From positions 1 to 64,000 of the forward strand of contig JALCPO010000001.1 in NCBI GenBank assembly GCA_022650455.1: DNA of 64,000 bases, given 5' to 3'. Under the pieces are notes generated by a model. The model saw nothing but the letters and a program-made list of their open reading frames with translations. It was not told where the DNA came from and searched no databases. A program made the position numbers and the translations under genes. Each line of letters starts with the position of its first letter. Positions within the stretch are counted from its first letter, which is position 1. This stretch comes from Oscillospiraceae bacterium (lineage in GTDB: Bacteria; Bacillota; Clostridia; Oscillospirales; Acutalibacteraceae). Below are positions 34,446-46,409 of the stretch, piece by piece.

Positions 34446-36989
34446 TTACTCGTTCGGTTCCGTGTCGTCCTGCCGTTCTTCGGACTGCATTTCCTCGGGG
34501 GATTCTTCCCCTTCGCAGGCGCTTCCGTCGTCCTCCGGCTCGGCGGTCTCCTCTTCGTCGTCGCTTCCGCCGGCGACGCGCGCCACCGTGACGACGCGGC
34601 TGTTTTCCGTGACGCGCATCAGCAGGACGCCCTTGGACGGCCGCGCACAGATGCGGATGGAATCCGCGTGGATGCGGATGATGATGCCGTTCGAGGAAAT
34701 CAGGATGACGTCGTCGCCCGGGTCCACCACCTTGATGGCGGCCACGTCGCCGTACTGCGCCACGCGGTAGTTCAGCAGGCCCATGCCGCCGCGCTTCTGG
34801 AGATGATAATCCGAGATGGGGGACAGCCTGCCGAAGCCGGTTTCGGAAACGGTGAGGACGAGCCCGCCCTCGCGCAGGATGCTCATGCCGACGACGCTGT
34901 CGCTGTCCTTGAGCGTAATCGCCTTGACGCCGCGCGCGGTGCGCCCCATGGCGCGGACATCGTTCTCGTCGAACCGGATCGCCATGCCGTAGCGGGTGGC
35001 GACCAGAAGCTCGTCCTGCCCGCTGGTCAGGCGCACCCAGGAAAGCTCGTCGCCGTCGTCGAGGCTGACGGCGATGACGCCGCCCTTGCGCGTCGTGTTG
35101 AAGTCGGAAAGCGCCGTGCGCTTGATGATGCCGTTCTTTGTAACCATCACCAGGTAGCTCTCCTGGTCGAATTCCTGCACGCGGATCATGGACGTGACCT
35201 TTTCATCCTGCGCGATTGGAAGCAGGTTTGCAATATTGATTCCCTTGCTGGTGCGCGAGCCCTCCGGCACCTCGTAGCATTTCAGCCGGTAGGCGCGGCC
35301 GAGGTTGGTAAAGAACATGACGTAGTCGTGCGTCCCGATGACGAACATTTCCTCCGCCACGTCCTCCTCGCGCCGGCTCATGCCGCTCACACCGCGCCCG
35401 CCGCGGCGCTGGGTGCGGTAGACGTCGAGGTTCTGCCGCTTGACGTAGCCGAATTCCGTGAGGGTCAGCATGCACTCCTCGTCCGGGATCAGGTCCTCGA
35501 TATCCATCTCGCCGCTGACGGTTTCGATCTCGGTGCGGCGCCCGTCGCTGAATTTCTCCTTGACGGCGAGGGCTTCCTTCTTCACGATTTCCAGCACGCG
35601 GCTTTCGTGCGCGAGGATGTCCTGGTAATCCGCGATTTTTTTCAGCAGAGCGGCGAGCTCCTGCTCCAGCTTTTCGCGTTCCAGGCCAGTCAGGCGGCCC
35701 AGCGGCATCTGCACGATGGCCTGCGTCTGCACGTCGTCCAGCCCGAAGCGTTCGGTCAGGCGCCGGCGCGCTTCCGGAATCGCCTTGGAGGAGCGGATGA
35801 TGCGGACGACCTCGTCGATGTTGTCGACGGCGATCTTCAGCCCTTCGAGGATGTGCGCGCGATCCTGCGCTTTTTTCAGCTCAAACGCGGTGCGGCGGCG
35901 CACCACGCTCTCCTGGAATTTGACGTACTCCTGCAAAATCTGCTTTAACGTGAGCGTTTTCGGCTCGCCGTTGACGATGGCGAGCATGATGACGCCGAAG
36001 GTCGTCTGCATCTGCGTGTAGGTGAACAGCCGGTTCAGCACGATCTGCGGCGAAGCGTCGCGCCGCACGGAAATCACGATGCGCATGCCCTCGCGGTCGG
36101 AATGGTCTTCCACGTTCGTAATGCCGTCGATGCGCTTTTGTTTGACCAGGTCGGCAATGCTTTCGATCAGGCGTGCCTTGTTCACCTGGTAGGGAAGCTC
36201 GGTGACGATGATGTGGAACCGGGCGTTTTTCTCCTCCTCAATCTCGGCGCGGGCGCGCACGACGACCCTGCCGCGGCCCGTCGCGTAGGCGGCGCGGATG
36301 CCGCTGCGGCCCATGATGATGCCGCCCGTCGGGAAATCCGGCCCCTTGATGTTCTGCATAAGGTCGTCCAGCCCGGCGTCCGGGTTGTCGATGAGGGTGC
36401 AGACGCCGTCGATCACCTCGCCCATATTGTGCGGGGGGATATTCGTCGCCATGCCGACGGCGATTCCGGTGGAGCCGTTGACGAGCAGGTTCGGGAAATG
36501 GCTCGGCAGGACCACCGGCTCTTTCAGGCGGTCGTCGTAGTTCGGCTGGAAATCGACCGTTTCCTTGTCGATGTCCTGCAGCATTTCCACGGCGACTTTG
36601 CTCATGCGGGCCTCGGTGTAACGGTAGGCGGCCGGGGGGTCGCCGTCGACGGAACCGAAGTTCCCGTGCCCGTCCACCAGCATGTAGCGCATGGAGAAAT
36701 CCTGCGCGAGGCGCACCAGAGCGTCGTAGACCGAAGCGTCGCCGTGGGGGTGGTAGCGCCCCAGCACGGAGCCGACGGTGTCGGCGCATTTGCGGTACGG
36801 CTTATCCGGGGAAAGACCGTTTTCAAACATGGTGTACAGGATCCGGCGGTGCACCGGTTTCAGGCCGTCGCGCACATCCGGAAGGGCGCGCTGTACGATG
36901 ACGGACATGGAGTAATCCAGAAACGCCTTTTTGATTTCCTTTTCCAGATCCACATTTACGATTTTGGAGTTTTCTTCTATTTCGTCCAT
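34446..36989 (-). CDS. gyrA: DNA gyrase subunit A
   Basis: The 847-residue protein has the winged-helix breakage domain with catalytic Tyr124 ([12 protein letters not shown]), the coiled-coil arm and a C-terminal beta-pinwheel with the GyrA box QRRGGRGV. An acidic tail of about 40 residues (Asp/Glu-rich) ends the protein. GyrA cuts and passes DNA to introduce negative supercoils together with GyrB. The quinolone-contact loop reads [13 protein letters not shown], with Ala85 at the position of E. coli Ser83. GGAGGG lies nine bases before ATG, inside the preceding gene, which it overlaps by 13 bases. Confidence 0.98.
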   Translation of the reverse strand: MDEIEENSKIVNVDLEKEIKKAFLDYSMSVIVQRALPDVRDGLKPVHRRILYTMFENGLSPDKPYRKCADTVGSVLGRYHPHGDASVYDALVRLAQDFSMRYMLVDGHGNFGSVDGDPPAAYRYTEARMSKVAVEMLQDIDKETVDFQPNYDDRLKEPVVLPSHFPNLLVNGSTGIAVGMATNIPPHNMGEVIDGVCTLIDNPDAGLDDLMQNIKGPDFPTGGIIMGRSGIRAAYATGRGRVVVRARAEIEEEKNARFHIIVTELPYQVNKARLIESIADLVKQKRIDGITNVEDHSDREGMRIVISVRRDASPQIVLNRLFTYTQMQTTFGVIMLAIVNGEPKTLTLKQILQEYVKFQESVVRRRTAFELKKAQDRAHILEGLKIAVDNIDEVVRIIRSSKAIPEARRRLTERFGLDDVQTQAIVQMPLGRLTGLEREKLEQELAALLKKIADYQDILAHESRVLEIVKKEALAVKEKFSDGRRTEIETVSGEMDIEDLIPDEECMLTLTEFGYVKRQNLDVYRTQRRGGRGVSGMSRREEDVAEEMFVIGTHDYVMFFTNLGRAYRLKCYEVPEGSRTSKGINIANLLPIAQDEKVTSMIRVQEFDQESYLVMVTKNGIIKRTALSDFNTTRKGGVIAVSLDDGDELSWVRLTSGQDELLVATRYGMAIRFDENDVRAMGRTARGVKAITLKDSDSVVGMSILREGGLVLTVSETGFGRLSPISDYHLQKRGGMGLLNYRVAQYGDVAAIKVVDPGDDVILISSNGIIIRIHADSIRICARPSKGVLLMRVTENSRVVTVARVAGGSDDEEETAEPEDDGSACEGEESPEEMQSEERQDDTEPNE

Positions 36990-37537
36990 TCGCGCGTACC
37001 CTCCTGCTTAAATTTCCGTTTCAGCCGTTCCGCAAGCAGGTCCGCGACCCGCTTCCGTTCTTCGCCGTTCATCGTCCGTTTCGGGACGCTCCGGCATTCG
37101 CCGATTCCCGTGTACAAAAGGAACACGGAGCCGTCCTCGTAGGCGCTGTAAAACATCTCGTAAGGGATTTCCGCCTGGTAACGCTCCGAGCGGATCTCCA
37201 CGGAGTTCTCCCCGAAGCATACCTTCCGCGCCGGAGGCCCGCAGCGGCCCGCGTCGAAATCGTTCGCCGCGTGTTTTCGCGCCGATGCTTCCACCGTCGG
37301 CAGATACATGAAAAAAAGGAAAACCCCGCATACCGCAAGCAGCGCGCCCAGCCACGGAGCCGGCCTGTAACGCAGGTGCCCCGCCGCCAGAAGCACGGCG
37401 GCGAACCCGATCAGCACTGCCCCCATGAATTTTATGGCAAAACGGTACGGCTGCGGCATCAGCAGCTTCAGCTGCGCCGTGCGGCTGGCGATAAAATCTT
37501 CGCGCGTCATCGCGAAATTAACCGTGACCGGTTCCAC
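36977..37537 (-). CDS. YcxB-like membrane protein 3 (directly before gyrA)
   Basis: The protein has about 186 residues: an N-terminal beta segment starting [20 protein letters not shown], two membrane helices (about 37-80) and a C-terminal beta domain ([20 protein letters not shown], then [17 protein letters not shown]) typical of YcxB-like proteins. GTG 37537 follows a GGGGG ribosome-binding site. It overlaps the upstream paralogue by 20 bases and gyrA by 13, so all are translationally linked. Function is unknown; this is the third of three tandem paralogues between gyrB and gyrA. Confidence 0.78.
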   Translation of the reverse strand: MEPVTVNFAMTREDFIASRTAQLKLLMPQPYRFAIKFMGAVLIGFAAVLLAAGHLRYRPAPWLGALLAVCGVFLFFMYLPTVEASARKHAANDFDAGRCGPPARKVCFGENSVEIRSERYQAEIPYEMFYSAYEDGSVFLLYTGIGECRSVPKRTMNGEERKRVADLLAERLKRKFKQEGTREWTK

Positions 37538-38117
37538 TCGAATTCCCCCTTTTTCTGCCGGAAAACCGGAAATAACGCCGTTCAAACGCTCCCCGGAACC
37601 GGGCGGAAAGCCGTGCGGCCTCCTCTTCCGAAAGGCCCTGTTTTTTTACGATCAGCAGGCCGCGTTCCTTCCCGGCGGCCGCGGCGATCAAGCCGTCCGT
37701 CTCCACGCAGACGGAAAGGTCCGTCCAGTACTCCGTGATGCGCTCGCATTTGCTTTCCACAACCGCGCGGTCGCGGAAAACCGTTACCGTGGACGGCAAC
37801 GCCATCAGCGGGCAGGACCGGAACCACAGCGCGGCCTGCCGCGTTTCCCGGACGGGCTGCCAGAACCAGACGGCCACGGCCGCGGCGAAAGCGACCGCCG
37901 TAACGGCGGCGGAAACCCAGGCGGTTCCAAAAAAATTCAGGCTTGCCGGAACCGTCGAAGCGGCCAGCGCCGCGACCGTCAGACAGGCCGCCGCCCGGAC
38001 GGACCGCCTGCGCATCGGCGCGGCGAAATATCGGACCGCGGCGGCCGCGGCGCTGAAATCTTCTTCCGTCAGCGTCTGGGTCACGGCAATGGGTTCTTCG
38101 TCTTTCCTGTTTGGCAT
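37518..38117 (-). CDS. YcxB-like membrane protein 2
   Basis: The 199-residue protein has the same plan as its neighbours: a short N-terminal region (VTQTLTEEDFSAAAAAVRYF), two membrane helices (about 40-85) and a beta-rich C-terminal part (VTVFRDRAVVESKCERITEY). RBS AGGAGG precedes ATG. It is alanine-rich, and its match to the YcxB family is weaker than that of the next gene, but the shared architecture and tandem position make it a paralogue. It begins 13 bases after the first member. Confidence 0.7.
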   Translation of the reverse strand: MPNRKDEEPIAVTQTLTEEDFSAAAAAVRYFAAPMRRRSVRAAACLTVAALAASTVPASLNFFGTAWVSAAVTAVAFAAAVAVWFWQPVRETRQAALWFRSCPLMALPSTVTVFRDRAVVESKCERITEYWTDLSVCVETDGLIAAAAGKERGLLIVKKQGLSEEEAARLSARFRGAFERRYFRFSGRKRGNSSGTGHG

Positions 38118-38130
38118 GGGGACCTCCTTT

Positions 38131-38826
38131 TTACGACTGCGTCCCTTTCGGCCTGGTTCCCGCGAGAATCATCGCTTCCACATAAGGGAGAACGGCCTCG
38201 TCGACGCACCGGAGCGGCAGGATCAGTGTCCGCGTCTCCCGGTTCTCCGTCCGCTTCCGGTCCGGCGGGATCAGCAGGATAAGATCCGGCAGGCGGACGC
38301 ACTCCGCCGTACCGTCCAGGGGAATTTTCAGCCGCTCCGCGCTGTTGTCCGCTTCCATGCGGTCCGGGTAGATTTTCAGGCGGATCTCCCGCCCGGTGAC
38401 GAATTTTTCCGCCGCCCGGTGCAGCTTCCGTCGGAGGTACAGCAGGGCCGCCGCCCCAATGGCGGCATAGAGCGCCGCCCAGAAATACATCCTGCCGTCC
38501 CCGTTCCGGACGGCCTGCGTCAGAAAGAAAAACGCCAGAACGAGAAGTACGAGAAAGGCGGCCGAAAAGACGGCGCCCCATTTGCCGGAAAAGCTCCTGC
38601 GCCTCAGATACCGGTAAACGTCCTGTTCTTTCAGCACATACGAGAGGGCAACCCCCGTCTGCTGCTCTTCATACGCCTCCGTATCGTCCGAAACCAGTTC
38701 CGCCCGGCTTCCGGAATCCATACGGGGCTCGGGACTTCGTTCCGGGCTTCCATCTCCGGCAGGGTCGGGATCCTTTTCCGGGGGGGTTTCCTTGTTTTCG
38801 TTTTCCGTAAAGAACGTAACCATCAT
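38131..38826 (-). CDS. YcxB-like membrane protein 1
   Basis: The 231-residue protein has an extra acidic, proline-rich N-terminal tail (about 1-50), then VALSYVLKEQDVYRYLRRRS, two membrane helices (about 85-130) and a beta-rich C-terminal domain (IRLKIYPDRMEADNSAERLK). It heads the group of three paralogues. A dispersed hairpin (element B) lies immediately upstream of its ribosome-binding site AAAGGA. Two adjacent ATGs (38826 and 38823) are possible starts. Function is unknown. Confidence 0.75.
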   Translation of the reverse strand: MMVTFFTENENKETPPEKDPDPAGDGSPERSPEPRMDSGSRAELVSDDTEAYEEQQTGVALSYVLKEQDVYRYLRRRSFSGKWGAVFSAAFLVLLVLAFFFLTQAVRNGDGRMYFWAALYAAIGAAALLYLRRKLHRAAEKFVTGREIRLKIYPDRMEADNSAERLKIPLDGTAECVRLPDLILLIPPDRKRTENRETRTLILPLRCVDEAVLPYVEAMILAGTRPKGTQS

Positions 38827-38837
38827 CCTGTTCCTTT

Positions 38838-38869
38838 CCGGCCTTTTGAAAAAGGCCCTGCGAAAACTT
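38838..38869 (-). repeat. Dispersed element B, copy 2
   Basis: On the minus strand AAGTTTTCGCAGGGCC continues into TTTTTCAAAAGGCCGG, nearly identical to copies at 33600 and 50960 and again directly before a Shine-Dalgarno sequence (GGAAAGGA). It lies in the 165-base gap between gyrB and the first YcxB-like gene. Confidence 0.8.
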
Positions 38870-38944
38870 CTTTATCCTGCCGCGATGGGCAGACTCAAAC
38901 AGATCGGTTCCATAAGGGATATGTTGCAAAAGCTTCTTTTGAAA

Positions 38945-38991
38945 GACAAACGCGGTTTCTTTTTGCCTTCTTTTTCTAAAGAAAAAGAAGG
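38945..38991 (-). repeat. Dispersed element A, copy 2 (after gyrB)
   Basis: CCTTCTTTTTC (38966-38976) and GAAAAAGAAGG (38981-38991) form a perfect 11-bp stem directly after the gyrB stop codon (38994-38992). On the minus strand it is followed by CAAAAAGAAACCGCG, an A-rich tail as in the other copies. Confidence 0.75.
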
Positions 38992-41307
<2,316 letters not shown>

Positions 41308-41311
<4 letters not shown>

Positions 41312-41685
41312 CCGGATTCTCCTTTTCCGCGCATATTCGTATCGTAAACGTGCGTCGCCGTGTCCGGGCGCGGGCGGGGAGGCGCCGGTTTCTTCAAATG
41401 GACCAGAAAAACCGAAACCGGAAAGAAAACCAGAAACGGCAGGAAAATACCCGTCAGGGTAATGGGAGCGAGGCTGCTGCCGAAAATGAGGCCGGCCAGA
41501 AAGAACACCGCGCCTACGGCGACTGCAAAAAGCCCCAGCCGGTAAACCAGCGGGTCGAGGCGAACGTTGGAAAGGCCCCCGCACTTTGGGCAGATATACT
41601 CGCCCCGGCGCTTCAGAACCCATGCCTGCGCAAAATTCAGCCGATCCCCGCAATAGGGGCATTTCGGTTGTCGAAACCGTTTCAT
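41308..41685 (-). CDS. Small zinc-ribbon membrane protein 1 (125 aa)
   Basis: The protein has an N-terminal zinc ribbon (CPYCGDRL...CPKCGGL, about 9-37), two membrane helices (about 48-95) and a short proline-rich cytoplasmic tail. Its start overlaps the remB stop codon by four bases and its stop overlaps the next gene by four bases, so remB and both small genes are translationally chained. No family name is recognised. Confidence 0.75.
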
Positions 41686-41969
41686 AGCTTTTCCTTTCCC
41701 TGCGCGGGGATTTCACCGGGAAACCCCGAGCGTTTGAGCAGTGTGGACGTGGAGATCTGCGAAGTGTAAACCGTCGTGCAGCCTTCCCGGTCGCGGCAGA
41801 GAACGAACGATTTCGGCATTTCGGATGAAATGCTTACCACGCGGCCCGCCTTCTGCGCCGCCGCAAGATAATCGCGCGTCGTGTTGGAGATTGTGGACGT
41901 TTCCAGATCGAAAATCCCGACCACGTCGCTCATGCGGACAACCATGTCCTGCCCGAGATGAAGAAACAT
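41682..41969 (-). CDS. remB: Extracellular matrix regulator RemB (DUF370)
   Basis: The 95-residue protein begins MFLHLGQDMVVRMSDVVGIF and contains SEMPKSFVLCRDREGCTTVY, matching RemB (YaaB) of Bacillus subtilis. There it sits at the same place between recF and gyrB and acts in a DNA-binding RemA/RemB-type regulation of matrix genes. ATG 41969 has GGAGG upstream; the longer frame is not needed. Confidence 0.9.
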   Translation of the reverse strand: MFLHLGQDMVVRMSDVVGIFDLETSTISNTTRDYLAAAQKAGRVVSISSEMPKSFVLCRDREGCTTVYTSQISTSTLLKRSGFPGEIPAQGKEKL

Positions 41970-41986
41970 TTTTCCCGCCTCCGCCG

Positions 41987-43057
41987 TTATTTTTCCAAAA
42001 CCGGGACCCCGTTTTCCACCCGGAACACGCGCCCGCACTCCGGGGCGCGGGCCGCTTCCGGCCCGCAGCAGGTGATGAACACCTGAAACCCGTCCAGCCG
42101 GTTAAGCAGATAATTCTGGCGCTCCGCGTCCAGTTCGCTGAGCACATCGTCCAACAGGATCACCGGGGTCTCGCCGGTGATCGCCGTCAGCAGCTCCGCT
42201 TCCGCGAGCTTCAGCGCAACCACCGCCGAGCGTTTCTGCCCCTGCGAGCCGTACGCCCGCGCGTCCATTCCGGAAAGTTCCACCGAAAGATCGTCGCGGT
42301 GCGGCCCGACGCCGGTGTATCCCGTCGCAAGGTCGGCCCGGCGCGCTTTCTTCAGCGCCCCGGCAAATTCCGGGGCATTTTTCTCATAGCCCAGCTTCAG
42401 CGTTTCCCTTCCGGCGCACATCCCGGAGTAAAACCGGGAGGCGGGCCCGGCGAGTTTTTCCAGGTACGCCGACCGCGCGCCCATGATCTCCGTCCCCAGG
42501 CGGACCAGGCGGGCGTCCCAGACATCCAGGGTGTCCAGAAGTTCCGCGTGGGACGGGATGTCTTTCAGCAGCGCGTTCCTCTGCGTCAGAGTCCGGTTGT
42601 ATTCCGTAAGCAGCGCGGCATAAACGGGCCGAACCTGACACAAGGCGGCATCCACGAAATTCCGCCTTTCGGCGGGGCCCCCCTGCAACAGGGAAAGATG
42701 CTCCGGCGAAAAGACCGCCGCGCGGAACTCCCCCATCAGGGCCGCGCACGATTTTTTCGGAACCCCGTTCAGCTCCGCCGAACGCCGGCCGTTGACGATT
42801 TGGATCCCCGCGGACTGTTCCCGTTCCGCGCCGTAGAAATCAAGCCGGATTTTTGCGGAAGCGCAGCCCCGCCGCACCATTTCGGCATCTTTTGCGCCGC
42901 GGAAGGAACGCCCGCCGGTAAACAGCCAGATTCCTTCCAGCAGGTTCGTCTTTCCCTGCGCGTTGCCTCCGCGGATGACGTTCACCCCCGCGCAGGGGAC
43001 GAGCTTCCCCTCCGGAAGGTTCCGGAAATCGTTCCACGCAAAGCGCAATACTTTCAC
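41987..43057 (-). CDS. recF: DNA replication and repair protein RecF
   Basis: The 356-residue SMC-like ATPase has Walker A GGNAQGKTNLLEGIW, the signature segment YGSQGQKRSAVVALKLAE and Walker B VILLDDVLSELD. RecF helps load RecA at gaps with RecO and RecR. GTG start overlaps the rlbA stop by four bases. Position between rlbA and remB is conserved with Bacillus. Confidence 0.97.
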   Translation of the reverse strand: MKVLRFAWNDFRNLPEGKLVPCAGVNVIRGGNAQGKTNLLEGIWLFTGGRSFRGAKDAEMVRRGCASAKIRLDFYGAEREQSAGIQIVNGRRSAELNGVPKKSCAALMGEFRAAVFSPEHLSLLQGGPAERRNFVDAALCQVRPVYAALLTEYNRTLTQRNALLKDIPSHAELLDTLDVWDARLVRLGTEIMGARSAYLEKLAGPASRFYSGMCAGRETLKLGYEKNAPEFAGALKKARRADLATGYTGVGPHRDDLSVELSGMDARAYGSQGQKRSAVVALKLAEAELLTAITGETPVILLDDVLSELDAERQNYLLNRLDGFQVFITCCGPEAARAPECGRVFRVENGVPVLEK

Positions 43058-43284
43058 GCGCCAGACACCTCATATACTTTACCGGCATATTCCGCACGGT
43101 CGCCCGGCCTCATTTTTTTTCCGCGCATCCGGCAGACCTCTCCGTTGACTTCGACCTGTCCCCCCTGGATCGCGACCTTTGCCTGTCCCCCCGTGGCAAA
43201 GGCCCCGCGGAGCTTCAGAAAGCGGTCCAGCCGGATCCATTCCGTTTCCGCGGGACGAACGGCGCCGTCTTTCGTATTTTCCAT
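43054..43284 (-). CDS. rlbA: S4-domain RNA-binding protein RlbA/YaaA
   Basis: The 76-residue protein is one S4 RNA-binding domain (WIRLDRFLKLRGAFATGGQA, then EVNGEVCRMRGKKMRPGDRA). In Bacillus the orthologue lies between dnaN and recF and is linked to ribosome assembly. It starts one base after the dnaN stop, and its GGCGGGG ribosome-binding site lies within dnaN. Confidence 0.92.
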   Translation of the reverse strand: MENTKDGAVRPAETEWIRLDRFLKLRGAFATGGQAKVAIQGGQVEVNGEVCRMRGKKMRPGDRAEYAGKVYEVSGA

Positions 43285-43285
43285 C

Positions 43286-44395
43286 TTATTCCCCGCCGTT
43301 CTTGAGCCGGACCGGGAGAACGAGGAACAGGAAGGACTGCCCCTCGCACGGAAGGATCTTCATCGGGCTGAGCGGTCCGTTGAGCTGGATGCGGACCTCG
43401 TCGCACTCCGTGTTGTGGAGCGCGTCCAGCAGATAACGGCTGTTGAATCCCATTTCCACGTCGGAACCGGAAACCTTTGCCTCCAGCCGGTCGTTGGCGC
43501 GGCCGATCGCCGTGGAACACGAAAGCCGGATGCTCCCGTTGCCGAACAGGCAGCGCACCGGGCTGCGCAGCCGTTCCGTAATCAGCAGGGAAACGCGCTC
43601 CAGGCTGCCGATGAAATCGGAAACGGAAACGCGGACCTCCGTGGAGCTTTCCTTCGGAAGGGAGGCGCGCCAGTCGAGAAAATCTCCTTCCAGAAGGCGG
43701 GAAATCACGGTATAACCGCCGATGCGGAACAGAATGTGGCGCATGCCGATCAGAAACTCAACCTCGTCGTCCCCGTCACTCAGCAGCTTCATCACCTCGC
43801 CGAGCGTTTTTCCCGGTACGACGAAGCTGCTTTTTTCACCGCCCGGAATGGGTTCTTCCCGGATGGCGAGCCGGTACCCGTCCACGGAAATCAGCCGGAT
43901 GGTTCCGTCGCCGATCTCGAACAGCGTCCCGGTGTGCACCGGTTTGGCGTCGCTTTCCGCCACGGCGAAAAGCGTCTGGCGGATCATGCTTTTCAGGGTG
44001 GAGGATGGCATTTTGACGCTCGTTTCCCCGTTGATCTGCGGAAGCTCCGGGTATTCCTGCGCGGGGATGCCCACGACGGAAAACTTTGCTTCCCCGCTTT
44101 CGATCTGCGCGACCTGCTTCTCGTCCGCGGAAAACGATACGGCCTGGTCCGGGAGCCTGCGGACGATATCTCCGAACAGCCTGGCCCCCATAACGATGCT
44201 TCCGCTTTCCTTTACCTGCGCTTCGATCTCCGTCGTCATCCCGAGTTCGAGGTCGAAGCCGCAGAGCCGGACGGAATTGTCCCCGGCGGTCAGAAGGATT
44301 CCTTCCAGGGCCGGAACGGATGATTTTGCCGAAACGACGCGCTGAACATTCAACACGGCTTCGTTCAGCTTTTGCCTGTCGCATGTAAACTGCAT
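43286..44395 (-). CDS. dnaN: DNA polymerase III beta subunit (sliding clamp)
   Basis: The protein of about 369 residues has three clamp-fold repeats and begins MQFTCDRQKLNEAVLNVQRV; the C-terminal segment reads SPMKILPCEGQSFLFLVLPV. Two clamps... as a dimer encircle DNA and tether the polymerase. ATG 44395 was preferred over TTG 44401 because AGGCG lies seven bases upstream. It follows dnaA with a 315-base gap that carries DnaA-box-like sites. Confidence 0.97.
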   Translation of the reverse strand: MQFTCDRQKLNEAVLNVQRVVSAKSSVPALEGILLTAGDNSVRLCGFDLELGMTTEIEAQVKESGSIVMGARLFGDIVRRLPDQAVSFSADEKQVAQIESGEAKFSVVGIPAQEYPELPQINGETSVKMPSSTLKSMIRQTLFAVAESDAKPVHTGTLFEIGDGTIRLISVDGYRLAIREEPIPGGEKSSFVVPGKTLGEVMKLLSDGDDEVEFLIGMRHILFRIGGYTVISRLLEGDFLDWRASLPKESSTEVRVSVSDFIGSLERVSLLITERLRSPVRCLFGNGSIRLSCSTAIGRANDRLEAKVSGSDVEMGFNSRYLLDALHNTECDEVRIQLNGPLSPMKILPCEGQSFLFLVLPVRLKNGGE

Positions 44396-44401
44396 ATTCA
44401 A

Positions 44402-44710
44402 TCGCCTGCTTCCCTTGTTTTACAAGATAGAAAGTGTTTTTTTCAGTATCAGGAGTAGTGTGTGCGGAAAGGTGGAAAATATGGGAAAACCGGGACGGCG
44501 TCCGTCCTTTTCGTTGATTTTTTTCCGACAGGCGTGTGAACCGGTTGTGGAGAAAAATACGAGAAAACGCGGCAATCCACTTTATGTTGAAAACTTTGTG
44601 GGAAAAGTTGAAAACTTGTTTAAAATTCTTTTATCCATTCAAACCGTTTTTCCGGTACTTTTCCACCGGATTGTGAAACGTTGAAAGAGTTTCCGACCGG
44701 ACGGTCGAAT
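44402..44710. other. oriC: Probable oriC segment (dnaA-dnaN intergenic region)
   Basis: The gap holds several DnaA-box-like 9-mers: TGTGGAGAA (44546-44554), TGTGGGAAA (44597-44605), TTATCCATT (44631-44639), TTTTCCACC (44659-44667) and GGTGGAAAA (44471-44479), each one or two bases from TTATCCACA or its complement. An AT-rich stretch (about 44578-44645) could be the unwinding element. The region also separates leftward genes from the rightward replichore, as expected for a Bacillus-like bipartite origin. No perfect DnaA box is present. Confidence 0.7.
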
Positions 44711-46024
44711 TTACCGGTCGCGGATGTTTTTGACGATGTCTTCCACGGTCGCTTTTGTTTTCTGGTCGTGCGCGGCGTTTTTCTCCACTTGCTGGATGGC
44801 GTAGACGACGGTGGAATGGTCCCGGCCGCCGAATTCCTTCCCGATTGCGGCCATGGGCATCTGCGTGATTTCGCGGATGACGTACATGGCAACCTGCCTC
44901 GCGCTGGAGATATTGGCCGAGCGCCGGGAAGAACGGATGTCTTCCCCCGTTGTGCCGAAGGTGCGGGCCACCTCGTCGATAATTTTTTCCACGGTGACGG
45001 GGGTGGGCTGGTCGTTGTTGATGATGTCGCTGATGGCGGCCTGCGCCGTCTGGATGCTGAACGGGTCGCCGTTGAGCAGGTGGAACGCCTTCATTTTCTT
45101 GACGGCGCCCTCCAGCTGCCGGATGTTGTTTTTCAGGCGGTTGGCGATGTATTCGATCACGTTGTCCGGAAGCTCGATTTTGAGAAGTTCCGCCTTCCGT
45201 TTGATGATGGCGATGCGGGTCTCAAAATCGGGCGGCTGGATGTCGGCCGTGAGGCCCCATTCAAAGCGGGTCAGCAGGCGCTCTTCCAGCGTGGCGATGT
45301 CTTTCGGGGGGCGGTCGGAGGTGAGAACGATCTGCTTTTTCGCTTCGTACAGGGTGTTGAAGGTATGGAAGAATTCCTCCTGGGTGGAGTCCTTGCCGGC
45401 GATGAACTGGATATCGTCGACGAGAAGAATGTCCGCCCGCCGGTACCGCTGATGAAAGTCGCCCGTGGTTCCTCTGCGGATCGCCTCGATCAGCTCGTTG
45501 GTGAATTCGTCCCCTTTAATATAGATGATGTCCATTTCCGGGTAGGTATGGCTGATCTGGTCCCGGATGGCGTAAAGGAGGTGTGTCTTGCCGAGACCGG
45601 AGTTTCCATAGATGAAAAGAGGGTTGTACAGGGACGCCGGCTTATTGGCGACCGCCATGGACGCCGCGTGCGCAAATTTATTGGACGGGCCGACGATGAA
45701 CGTATCGAAGGTAAATTCGTAGTTTTCGCTCGTAGGGATGGTCTCTTCCGCTTTTTTCGAGGGTTCCGTCTCTTCGGGAATCACGATGCGGATCTGGATC
45801 TCCTGGCTGAAAATCTGCCGGAATGCTTCTTCCAGAAGGTCCATATAATAATGTAGGACGGTCTGGCGGTGCAGTTCGTTCGGGACTTTCAGCACGGCGA
45901 CGCCGCCCGAAAAATCCAGGGTCACGGGTTCGATCCGGCTGATCCACGTGGAGAAGGCGATTTCCGTGATCCGGCTTTTGCAGTAGGCGCATACCAGATT
46001 CCATACTTCCGAAAACGATTCCAT
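44711..46024 (-). CDS. dnaA: Chromosomal replication initiator DnaA
   Basis: The protein of about 437 residues has domain I (ESFSEVWNLVCAYCKSRITE), a short linker, the AAA+ domain (Walker A GNSGLGKTHLLYAI, Walker B ILLVDDIQFIAGK) and the DNA-binding domain with the signature GGRDHSTVVYAIQQVEK. It opens oriC and loads the helicase. ATG 46024 follows GAGG at 12 bases and matches the usual N-terminus; ATG 46042 lacks a ribosome-binding site but cannot be excluded. Confidence 0.98.
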   Translation of the reverse strand: MESFSEVWNLVCAYCKSRITEIAFSTWISRIEPVTLDFSGGVAVLKVPNELHRQTVLHYYMDLLEEAFRQIFSQEIQIRIVIPEETEPSKKAEETIPTSENYEFTFDTFIVGPSNKFAHAASMAVANKPASLYNPLFIYGNSGLGKTHLLYAIRDQISHTYPEMDIIYIKGDEFTNELIEAIRRGTTGDFHQRYRRADILLVDDIQFIAGKDSTQEEFFHTFNTLYEAKKQIVLTSDRPPKDIATLEERLLTRFEWGLTADIQPPDFETRIAIIKRKAELLKIELPDNVIEYIANRLKNNIRQLEGAVKKMKAFHLLNGDPFSIQTAQAAISDIINNDQPTPVTVEKIIDEVARTFGTTGEDIRSSRRSANISSARQVAMYVIREITQMPMAAIGKEFGGRDHSTVVYAIQQVEKNAAHDQKTKATVEDIVKNIRDR

Positions 46025-46153
46025 TCTGACTTCATACCTCATTTTTATCGAGAGAAAATTCCAATTCTGTTTTCCGGCTCAGGCGGGAAAGGCAAAAATG
46101 CGAAAAGATTCCTCATACTTTATTTTTCGATAAAGCACAAAGTCCCATTTACT

Positions 46154-46182
46154 ATCATAGCATAATTTTTATTGCTTTTCAA
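46154..46182 (-). promoter_or_regulatory. dnaA promoter
   Basis: On the minus strand TTGAAA (46182-46177) and TATGAT (46159-46154) are separated by 17 bases, giving a leader of about 120 bases before dnaA. Confidence 0.75.
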
Positions 46183-46409
46183 ATCCCCTTTTTCGGCTCC
46201 CGCGGAAGTTTCCGGGGCGCTTCGCCGGGAGGAAGCGCCCCGGAAACACGGAAAAGCGCAAAGAAATTTTCGATTTTTCTTTTCATTCCGCTTATCTTGT
46301 GGTATCATAAACTTTATAGGACCGCCGGTTCCCGCCTTTTTTTGGGACAGGCCGGCGGAAGCCCGGCGCGGTGCCGCGGGACCGCATGTCTCGCGGCAAA
46401 GGCGGCAGG

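Noticed and set aside
41741..44323. An 860-codon plus-strand frame opposite remB, recF, rlbA and dnaN
   Set aside because: It runs against four conserved genes and crosses their boundaries; no motif supports it.
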